A stretch of DNA of 20,812 nt, taken from the NCBI GenBank assembly GCA_964447605.1, contig CAYUTA010000046.1, forward strand, positions 1-20,812, written 5' to 3'. The stretch comes from CAYUTA01 sp964447605 (GTDB lineage Bacteria > Bacillota > Clostridia > Christensenellales > CAG-138). Shown piece by piece: positions 1 to 5,489 of this stretch. Numbering within the stretch: the stretch's first letter is position 1; each line of letters starts with the position of its first letter. The translations under genes and the position numbers were made by a program. A model generated the notes under the pieces. The model was not told where the DNA came from and did no database searches. It saw only the letters and a program-made list of their open reading frames with translations.

Positions 1-53
1 AGCGTCGAATTATTGTTGCCATGCTTAATACCTCTGTATTTATATTCGACGCT
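1..53. repeat. 10 bp perfect inverted repeat with nested hairpin
   Basis: AGCGTCGAAT at 1-10 is the exact reverse complement of ATTCGACGCT at 44-53. Inside the 33-base loop, AATAC (27-31) pairs with GTATT (36-40) around CTCT. The arm starts at the first base of the window, so it may extend upstream. It could be an operator, a structured RNA or a recombination site; nothing here decides between these. Confidence 0.55.
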
Positions 54-134
54 TCTTTCAAATATCCTTTTGGATACACACTCTAGGAACATCGGCAATG
101 TCGCAAGCCCCTAATAAATCAACGTTCATGGATT

Positions 135-198
135 GCCTTTACCCATATTGCCCATTATGTTCTATTAATTTTTATAGATAGGGATAAGGGTAATAGGC
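135..198. repeat. nested stem-loop upstream of VRR-NUC gene
   Basis: GCCTTTACCC (135-144) can pair with GGGTAATAGGC (188-198) with one bulged A. Within the loop, CCC (151-153) can pair with GGG (181-183) and TCTAT (161-165) with ATAGA (174-178), giving three coaxial helices. A competing pairing exists between CATATTGC (144-151) and GCAATATG (203-210). This could be a structured 5' leader or a DNA-level protein binding region. The fold was found by eye and has not been computed. Confidence 0.4.
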
Positions 199-267
199 AC
201 GTGCAATATGCCCGCGTAGTAATTATAGGAAAAATCGGGCAAACGGCAATCGGAAAAGGAGGTTCCC

Positions 268-540
268 ATGAGGGAGAAAACGATAGAGCATAAACTCGTG
301 AAGGCGGTCAAGTCAACGGGAGGTATCGCGCCCAAGTTCACAAGCCCCGGTTTCGATGGAATGCCCGACCGTCTCGTGCTTTTGCCGATGGGAAAGATCG
401 CATTTGTGGAAGTCAAGCGGCATGGGGAGAAACCGCGCCCTTTGCAAGTAGCAAGGCATGGAATGCTTCGGCGGTTGGGCTTCAAAGTATATATCTTGGA
501 CGATGAGAAGCAGATTGGAGGGATACTGAATGATATATAA
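268..540 (+). CDS. VRR-NUC domain nuclease
   Basis: Small 90-residue protein that is essentially a bare VRR-NUC domain, a PD-(D/E)xK-fold nuclease common in phage replication modules and often found next to a helicase. Visible landmarks are an early Glu (E7), the catalytic PD at residues 33-34 in GMPDRLV, the ExK at 48-50 (FVEVK) and a following Gln (Q60). The family as a whole is associated with structure-selective DNA cleavage and repair, but the role of stand-alone phage copies is not well established. The ATG is supported by AAAGGAGG at 255-262, five bases upstream. The end overlaps the next gene by 11 bases, indicating translational coupling with the SNF2 helicase; the two probably act together on phage replication or recombination intermediates. 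The family call is firm and the precise substrate is unknown. Confidence 0.88.
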   Translation: MREKTIEHKLVKAVKSTGGIAPKFTSPGFDGMPDRLVLLPMGKIAFVEVKRHGEKPRPLQVARHGMLRRLGFKVYILDDEKQIGGILNDI

Positions 541-1888
541 ACCACACGGCTATCAAGAATATGCCGCCACATTTATCGAAGAGAATCCTATCTCCTGCCT
601 TCTACTCGATATGGGCCTTGGGAAGACGGCAATCACCCTGACCGCGATAAACGAGTTACTGTTCGATAGCTTCGAGGTTCACAGAATTTTGGTCATCGCA
701 CCGCTTCGAGTTGCCCGTGACACATGGCCGGAGGAACTGCGAAAATGGGATCATCTCTCTGACCTGCGGTTTTCGGTGGCGGTTGGCACTGAAGCAGAAC
801 GAAAGTCGGCTCTGCGAAAGAAAGCTGATATTCACATCATCAACCGCGAGAACGTCCAATGGCTCATCGAGGACAGCGGCATCCCGTGGCAATGGGATAT
901 GGCGGTGGTCGACGAACTCTCCAGCTTCAAGAGCCATCAAACGAAGCGATTCCGAGCCTTGATGAAGGTTCGTCCGAAGGTGAAGCGCATTATCGGGCTA
1001 ACGGGAACTCCGTCATCAAACGGCCTGATGGACTTATGGGCAGAGTACAGGCTGCTGGATATGGGCCAGCGTCTCGGGCGATTCATCGGGAAGTATCGGG
1101 CTGATTACTTTGTTCCAGATAAGCGCAACGGTCAAGTCATATTCAGCTACAAGGCATTGCCTGATGCCGAGAAACGTATATACGACAAAATCGCCGATAT
1201 CACCATCAGCATGAAATCTACCAACCATCTGGTGATGCCGGAGCTGGTGTCATCGGAATATATCGTGCGGCTCTCCGAGGATGAACGAAAGCGATATGAC
1301 GAGATGAAGCGCAACCTCGTGCTGCAGCTGCCTGACGGTGAAATTACCGCCGCCAATGCCGCCGCACTGTCAAATAAACTGTGCCAGATGGCGAACGGCG
1401 CCGTTTATGGTGATAACGAGGATGTTATCCGAATTCACGACCGAAAGTTGGACGCTTTGGAGGACATTATTGAAGCTGCGAACGGCAAATCGCTCCTTGT
1501 GGCATATTGGTTCAAGCATGATTTGGAACGGATAAATAAAAGGCTGAAAGAACGGCACATACCGTTTTCCAAGATGGACACCGCCGACAGCATAAGGCGA
1601 TGGAACAACGGCGAGCTACCAGTAGCCTTAATCCATCCCGCTTCCGCCGGTCATGGACTGAACCTGCAATCCGGTGGCTCCGCTCTCGCTTGGTTTGGGC
1701 TGACATGGTCGCTGGAGTTGTACCAACAAACCATCGCCCGTCTGTGGCGGCAAGGGCAAACCGCCGAAACCGTGGTGGTGCAACACATCATCGCCAAAGA
1801 TACGATTGACGAGCGCATTTTGAAGGCTTTGTCCGAAAAAGACAGTACCCAGAGCGCGTTAATCGAAGCCGTGAAAGCCAATCTATGA
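530..1888 (+). CDS. SNF2-family DEAD-like helicase/ATPase
   Basis: 452-residue superfamily 2 ATPase of the compact phage SNF2 type. The N-terminal RecA-like lobe carries motif I MGLGKT (Lys32), a motif II variant DELS (128-131, in place of DEAH/DEGH) and motif III LTGTP (157-161). The C-terminal lobe carries motif V SAGHGLNLQ (372-380) and motif VI QQTIARLWRQGQ (399-410) with arginine fingers R404 and R407. Such proteins hydrolyse ATP to translocate on double-stranded DNA. In clostridial phages they sit next to a VRR-NUC nuclease, as here, and probably serve replication or recombination. The start overlaps the nuclease gene and is preceded by GGAGGG at 517-522 with a 7-base spacer. No accessory chromatin or Rad5-like domains are present, and length is typical for phage members. 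Confidence 0.93.
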   Translation: MIYKPHGYQEYAATFIEENPISCLLLDMGLGKTAITLTAINELLFDSFEVHRILVIAPLRVARDTWPEELRKWDHLSDLRFSVAVGTEAERKSALRKKADIHIINRENVQWLIEDSGIPWQWDMAVVDELSSFKSHQTKRFRALMKVRPKVKRIIGLTGTPSSNGLMDLWAEYRLLDMGQRLGRFIGKYRADYFVPDKRNGQVIFSYKALPDAEKRIYDKIADITISMKSTNHLVMPELVSSEYIVRLSEDERKRYDEMKRNLVLQLPDGEITAANAAALSNKLCQMANGAVYGDNEDVIRIHDRKLDALEDIIEAANGKSLLVAYWFKHDLERINKRLKERHIPFSKMDTADSIRRWNNGELPVALIHPASAGHGLNLQSGGSALAWFGLTWSLELYQQTIARLWRQGQTAETVVVQHIIAKDTIDERILKALSEKDSTQSALIEAVKANL

Positions 1889-1944
1889 TAATCTATGGAG
1901 TCAAAAGCTGCCAATCCGAGTGACTAAAATTCCGGAGGTAGCCT

Positions 1945-2373
1945 ATGGACACAGAAAAACTGACGGCGAAGGATTACTTATCTCAAGCCTATCGCATTGA
2001 CCAGCGCATCAACAGCAAGATAGAACAGGTGCAGTCGCTGCGAGAACTGGCAACGAAAGCCACCGCTACTCTATCGGATATTCCGAAAAGCGGCGCCCGC
2101 AACATTCACCGCATGGAGGATTTCATCGCCAAGGCGCTGGATTTGGAATCGGAGATCAACACTGACCTTTGCAACCTTATCGATACCAAACATGAAATCG
2201 TCACGGTGGTGAAGTGCGTTGAAAACCCGGAACTTCAGACGCTTCTGGAATTGCGGTACTTATGTTTTAGGACATGGGAGCAGATTGCCGTGGAGATGAA
2301 CTTCGACCTGCGCTGGGTTCATCGCCTGCACAACCGCGCTTTAAACGACATTGAAACCATACGCCACTGTTGA
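1945..2373 (+). CDS. DUF1492 / ArpU-like phage transcriptional regulator
   Basis: 142-residue protein with a mostly helical N-terminal half and a C-terminal sigma-70 region-4-like helix-turn-helix around residues 105-140, in the stretch LELRYLCFRTWEQIAVEM followed by RWVHRLHNRAL. This matches the DUF1492 / ArpU / RinA-like group of small phage regulators that sit at the boundary of early and late genes and activate the packaging-morphogenesis operon. GGAGG at 1934-1938 supports the ATG. The 56-base gap after the helicase gene and the roughly 100-base gap that follows, with a promoter-like sequence, fit a boundary position. The target is most likely the promoter region at 2374-2466, but that is inference. 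I see no N-terminal -10 recognition domain, so it is not a complete sigma factor. Confidence 0.82.
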   Translation: MDTEKLTAKDYLSQAYRIDQRINSKIEQVQSLRELATKATATLSDIPKSGARNIHRMEDFIAKALDLESEINTDLCNLIDTKHEIVTVVKCVENPELQTLLELRYLCFRTWEQIAVEMNFDLRWVHRLHNRALNDIETIRHC

Positions 2374-2397
2374 CCACTGAAAGCCACGCGGGAAATC

Positions 2398-2412
2398 TGG
2401 TATAGTTATAAT
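2398..2412 (+). promoter_or_regulatory. candidate late promoter -10 region
   Basis: An extended -10-like TGGTATAGT (2398-2406) is followed at once by a second, consensus TATAAT (2407-2412). There is no consensus -35 at 16-18 bp, which is what one expects from a promoter needing an activator such as the DUF1492 protein encoded just upstream. It lies in the first gap before the packaging genes, so it is the natural start for the late transcript. The position is a motif-based prediction. Confidence 0.42.
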
Positions 2413-2423
2413 AGCGAAAAATG

Positions 2424-2455
2424 AAGGGCGTTCCTGCGTATGGGAGCGTCCTTTT
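2424..2455 (+). terminator. leader hairpin with short U-run upstream of HNH gene
   Basis: AAGGGCGTTCC (2424-2434) pairs with GGAGCGTCCTT (2443-2453): 11 pairs including two G-U wobbles and an 8-base loop, running into TTTT at 2452-2455. It resembles a weak intrinsic terminator or attenuator, but it lies inside the leader of the late operon, between the candidate promoter and the HNH ribosome binding site. A related arm (AGGACGCTC) appears in the hairpin before the large terminase gene. It could regulate readthrough, stabilise mRNA or mark a processing site. Confidence 0.5.
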
Positions 2456-2479
2456 CGATTTGAAACGGAGGCAATGACA

Positions 2480-2830
2480 ATGCCGTACAAACCAAAGAAA
2501 CCCTGCGCTTATCCCGGCTGCCGGGAACTTACGGCCGGCCGTTACTGCGACGAGCATCAAAAGCAGGAAGCAAAACGATACAACCAATTTGACCGCGATC
2601 CAGCCGCCAACAAACGCTACGGCAGAAGCTGGAACAAGATACGCGCGGCGTTCCTTTCGGCAAATCCTCTGTGCAAGGTGTGTCAGCGCGACGGACGACT
2701 GACACCCGCTGTGCTTGTTCATCACAAACGGAAGTTGACCGACGGCGGCACCAACGACTGGCATAACCTCCAAGCGTTGTGTCAGGAATGCCATAGCAGA
2801 CTACACGCCGAGCAGGGCGATTACTTTTGA
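2480..2830 (+). CDS. HNH endonuclease, packaging-associated
   Basis: 116-residue HNH endonuclease of the type found next to terminase genes in cos phages (HK97 gp74-like), where it is required with the terminase for cutting concatemers at cos. Landmarks: an N-terminal Cys/His cluster (C9, C14, C23, H26); the HNH module with C65/C68, the paired histidines H81-H82 in VHHKRKLTDGG, N96, the second CxxC (C101, C104) and the final H109. I chose the ATG at 2480, not 2474, because GGAGG at 2467-2471 gives an 8-base spacer to 2480 but only 2 bases to 2474. It lies between the regulator and the small terminase, the usual place, and a GC-rich spacer follows that may be its substrate. The function in this phage is inferred from family and position. 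Confidence 0.92.
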   Translation: MPYKPKKPCAYPGCRELTAGRYCDEHQKQEAKRYNQFDRDPAANKRYGRSWNKIRAAFLSANPLCKVCQRDGRLTPAVLVHHKRKLTDGGTNDWHNLQALCQECHSRLHAEQGDYF

Positions 2831-2861
2831 ATCTTTGAATAAAATCAAAGCTATGAAAAAA

Positions 2862-2935
2862 GACGGAGGGGCGGCATGAATCCCTGCGGCTTTCCGGCTG
2901 GGCAGCGCGCTCGGCCCGTCGTGTGAATTTTCGCA
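2862..2935 (+). other. candidate cos (packaging cleavage) site
   Basis: The HNH-TerS gap holds a sharply GC-rich block flanked by AT-rich DNA, with a G-run near 2865-2874. A dyad follows: GGGC (2900-2903) pairs with GCCC (2914-2917) around the 8 bp palindrome AGCGCGCT (2904-2911). In HK97-like and staphylococcal cos phages the cohesive-end site lies in this same gap between the HNH and small terminase genes and is GC-rich with partial twofold symmetry. The block also contains a 16-codon ORF (ATG 2876, stop TGA 2924-2926) with GGAGG ahead of it and an 8-codon ORF (2853-2879) overlapping its ATG. I think these are by-products of the G-rich sequence. The exact nick positions cannot be read from the sequence. 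Confidence 0.5.
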
Positions 2936-2980
2936 TAATCAAAAACCATAACAGGCTCAGCCCGGAAGGAGGTGGCGCTT

Positions 2981-3535
2981 ATGCCGCGTGGCGGAGCGCG
3001 TCCCGGTGCGGGCAGACCCAAGAAACCCCTTGCCGACAAGCTCATTGAGGGCAACCCCGGCAAGCGCGAACTTACAAAACTGAAATTTCCCGCGAATGAA
3101 AACGCCGATGGGAATTCAAACACAGGAAATTCAAATAAATCAAACATACAGAAATCAAAGCCTGCTCGAATGCCGTCCTACCTCGATATGGTCGCCAAGG
3201 AGGGCGGCGACGTTCTGCCGCCCGCGAGTGAGATTTATAAAATGCTCACTGAGTGGATTGAGGCATCCGGCTGTGCCGACTTTATCGCACCGAACCTCAT
3301 CGAGGACTTTGCCTTTCTGCGTAGGGCGTATCTCGAATGTGAGTACATGAATCGCAAGATGGGGCGTATCGCGTCGGGCAAACGCAGCCCGTATGTCAAT
3401 ATGGCGCTGGATTACCAAAAGGCGGTGATGGCGGTGTACAACCAGATTTGGCTCATCATTAGCCGCAACTGCGAGGAAAAGTACGACGGCGGTAAAAACG
3501 CCTTTTTGGAATTTCTGACGAACAGGGGATTTTAG
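2981..3535 (+). CDS. terS: terminase small subunit, P27 family
   Basis: 184-residue small terminase subunit of the P27 type, which recognises the packaging site and recruits the large subunit. It starts with the family-typical basic, Gly/Pro-rich MPRGGARPGAGRPKKP. A hydrophilic Asn/Ser/Lys-rich linker follows (about residues 43-61), then a helical core ending in a segment with SPYVNMALDYQKAVMAVYNQ that is characteristic of the family. The ATG at 2981 is preferred over the in-frame GTG at 2972 because the GTG lies inside the AAGGAGG (2966-2972), while the ATG has an ideal 8-base spacer. The usual partner TerL is not adjacent: it begins 4.7 kb downstream after four unrelated genes. The linker is variable in this family and is not evidence of damage. 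Confidence 0.87.
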   Translation: MPRGGARPGAGRPKKPLADKLIEGNPGKRELTKLKFPANENADGNSNTGNSNKSNIQKSKPARMPSYLDMVAKEGGDVLPPASEIYKMLTEWIEASGCADFIAPNLIEDFAFLRRAYLECEYMNRKMGRIASGKRSPYVNMALDYQKAVMAVYNQIWLIISRNCEEKYDGGKNAFLEFLTNRGF

Positions 3536-3538
3536 GCT

Positions 3539-4255
3539 GTGAAATATATTGCAAATGTGAGTTTCGGCAAAGACAGCCTGGCCATGCTGCTGATGCTCAT
3601 CGAAAAAGGTTATCCGCTCGACACGGTGATATTTTACGACACCGGAAAAGAATTCGATGCCATCTACAATCTGCGCGATAAGGTCAAACCGCTATTGGAA
3701 TCACATGGCATTGAGTTCGTGGAACTCCTGCCTGCCAAGCCGTTTGATTACATGATGTTTGATCACAAGACCAAGAGCGGGAAAACCGGCTATGGCTGGT
3801 GCGGCGGGCGATGCCGATGGGGTACGACCTACAAAGTTGCCGCGCTGGATAAGTTCGGTAGAGGCGTTCATGTGTACATTGGCATAGCGGCGGATGAAAC
3901 CGCGCGGCTCAAAAAGGAATACGGCGAGATGAAGCTGTTTCCTCTCGCTGATTGGGGTATGACCGAGCGGGATTGCCTCGATTACTGCTATTCCAAAGGT
4001 TACCGCTGGGATGAAAATGGCGTGGAGTTATACGACATCCTCGACCGTGTGTCTTGCTGGTGCTGCAAAAATAAGAACATGCGGGAGCTTAAAGGGATTT
4101 ATCAACATCTGCCGGATTATTGGCAGCGACTAAAAGACATTCAAGCGCGCTTACCTCAGCCGATGAAGGGCGAAGGCAAGGGTGTTTTTGATTTGGAGAA
4201 GCGATTCGAAGCGGAATTATCGGAGGTGCGAAATGAAAACGACAGAACGATTTGA
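3539..4255 (+). CDS. PAPS reductase-like PP-loop ATPase (DndC-like)
   Basis: 238-residue phosphoadenosine-phosphosulfate-reductase-family protein. The PP-loop is SFGKDS at residues 8-13, followed by a VIFYDTGKEF strand-loop. Cysteines cluster as CGGRC (C88, C92) and CWCC (C173, C175, C176), which could hold a metal or Fe-S cluster as in DndC-like enzymes. The family activates a substrate with ATP and moves sulfur or adenylyl groups; phage copies are common but their substrate is unknown. True sulfate assimilation looks unlikely in this setting. Position directly before two DNA methyltransferases suggests a nucleic-acid or nucleotide modification role, but no DndA/D/E or thiolation partner is visible. 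The start is GTG, three bases after the TerS stop, with AGGGGAT upstream at an 8-base spacer. The 3' end overlaps the next gene by 23 bases. Confidence 0.85.
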   Translation: MKYIANVSFGKDSLAMLLMLIEKGYPLDTVIFYDTGKEFDAIYNLRDKVKPLLESHGIEFVELLPAKPFDYMMFDHKTKSGKTGYGWCGGRCRWGTTYKVAALDKFGRGVHVYIGIAADETARLKKEYGEMKLFPLADWGMTERDCLDYCYSKGYRWDENGVELYDILDRVSCWCCKNKNMRELKGIYQHLPDYWQRLKDIQARLPQPMKGEGKGVFDLEKRFEAELSEVRNENDRTI

Positions 4256-5489
4256 AAAAGTAAATATTGATAAGCTGGTGCCCTACGCCAGAAATGCCCG
4301 CACCCACGGCAAAGAGCAGGTGCTTCAGCTTCGCTCCTCGCTTCGTGAGTTTGGGTTTGTAAATCCCGTTATCGTGGACAAGGATTATAACATCATCGCC
4401 GGGCATGGGCGCGTCCTCGCCGCCAAAGCGGAGGGGTTGACCGAAATCCCCTGCGTATTCGTGGAGCATTTGACGGACGCGCAGAAAAGGGCGTATATCC
4501 TCGCAGACAACCGCCTCGCTCTCAGTGCCGGTTGGGATGAGGAACTGCTCGTTTTAGAATTCGGCGAACTGAAAGACATTGGCTTCGACCTTGGACTGAC
4601 CGGCTTTGATGAAAGAGAGATAGAGAAGCTGTTTGCCGACAATGGCAATGACGTTGAGGACGATGACTTCGACCTCACAGCCGCTTTGGAACAGGCGGCT
4701 TTTGTTTTGCCCGGCGATGTCTGGACGCTCGGTCGCCACAAACTTATCTGCGGCGATGCCACCGACTCGGATACCGTCCGCAAACTGATGGACGGACGCA
4801 AGGCGAATCTCGTTCTGACGGATCCGCCATATAATGTCGGCTTCGAGTCCGCAAACGGGCTGAAAATCAAAAACGACAGCATGAAGGCCGACCAGTTTTA
4901 TAATTTCCTGCTTTCGGCGTTCAAAAGCCTCGCCGATAACCTTGAAGGCGGCGGCTCGGCATATATCTTTCACGCAGATACAGAGGGCGAGAATTTCCGC
5001 AGAGCATTCCGTGAAGCGGGTTTCCATCTCAGTGGCACTTGCATCTGGGCAAAGGACAGCTTTGTCATGGGACGCTCTCCATACCAATGGCAGCATGAGC
5101 CGATTCTCTACGGCTGGCTGAAAACGGGATCACATAAATGGTATGCGGGCAGAGCCGAAGCTACGATTTGGAACTTTCCGAAACCGAAGCGGGGCGGCGA
5201 CCACCCGACCTCAAAGCCCCTCGACTTACTTGCTTATCCCATCAAAAACAGCAGTCAGGCAAACGGCATCGTGCTGGACACCTTCGGCGGCAGCGGTTCG
5301 ACGCTTATCGCCTGCGAACAGGCTGACAGAATCTGCAATATGCTCGAACTGGATGAAAAATATGCGTCGGTCATTCTGCGCCGTTACGCCGAGTTCAAAG
5401 GGAACGGCGGCGAGGACATCATTTGCGAACGAGACGGCAAGACCATCGCCTACGCCGACTTGGTGAAGGAGGTGGCCGACCGTGGATAA
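4233..5489 (+). CDS. ParB-like domain / DNA methyltransferase fusion
   Basis: 418-residue two-domain protein. Residues about 8-100 form a ParB/Srx-type N-terminal domain, with VNPVIVDKDYNIIAGHGR including the G-H-G-R nucleotide-binding motif at 57-60. The C-terminal part is an amino-methyltransferase: catalytic DPPY at 197-200 (LTDPPYNVGF) and the S-adenosylmethionine-binding FGGSG at 351-355. Catalytic motif before cofactor motif is the permuted, beta-class order. DPPY alone does not separate N6-adenine from N4-cytosine products. The phage enzyme probably methylates phage DNA against host restriction; the ParB domain may add CTP binding or DNA contacts. The ATG at 4233 is chosen over an upstream in-frame ATG at 4182 because GGAGG (4222-4226) precedes it at 6 bases. 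It overlaps the PP-loop gene before it and the C5 methyltransferase after it, so the three are translationally coupled. Confidence 0.93.
   Translation: MKTTERFEKVNIDKLVPYARNARTHGKEQVLQLRSSLREFGFVNPVIVDKDYNIIAGHGRVLAAKAEGLTEIPCVFVEHLTDAQKRAYILADNRLALSAGWDEELLVLEFGELKDIGFDLGLTGFDEREIEKLFADNGNDVEDDDFDLTAALEQAAFVLPGDVWTLGRHKLICGDATDSDTVRKLMDGRKANLVLTDPPYNVGFESANGLKIKNDSMKADQFYNFLLSAFKSLADNLEGGGSAYIFHADTEGENFRRAFREAGFHLSGTCIWAKDSFVMGRSPYQWQHEPILYGWLKTGSHKWYAGRAEATIWNFPKPKRGGDHPTSKPLDLLAYPIKNSSQANGIVLDTFGGSGSTLIACEQADRICNMLELDEKYASVILRRYAEFKGNGGEDIICERDGKTIAYADLVKEVADRG

Larger units (their letters stand above)
1..267. other. non-coding, inverted-repeat-rich left edge
   Basis: No convincing gene is visible in this AT-rich stretch ahead of the VRR-NUC gene. 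Two + strand frames are open from the cut edge, one to a TAG at 84-86 and one to a TAA at 112-114, so the tail of an upstream + strand gene could end here; neither short peptide is recognisable. The stretch contains several inverted repeats: 1-10 with 44-53, 27-31 with 36-40, 63-67 with 72-76, 135-144 with 188-198, 144-151 with 203-210, and 161-165 with 174-178. An 8 bp palindrome GCACGTGC lies at 197-204. I see no strong sigma-70 promoter; TTGCCT (133-138) and TATGTT (156-161) at 17 bp spacing is a weak candidate. The strong ribosome binding site of the next gene is at 255-262. Confidence 0.6.

Noticed and set aside
1885..1923. 12-codon ORF overlapping the helicase stop (ATGA)
   Set aside because: Too short, no recognisable product; the real next gene has its own strong ribosome binding site.
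2370..2412. TTGACC (2370-2375) as -35 for TATAAT (2407-2412)
   Set aside because: The 31-base spacing is far outside the 16-18 range, so they cannot form one sigma-70 promoter.
2853..2926. Two overlapping mini-ORFs (8 and 16 codons) with a GGAGG before the second
   Set aside because: The ribosome-binding-like motif is part of a G-rich run in the candidate cos block and the peptides have no recognisable character. A leader peptide is possible but unsupported.
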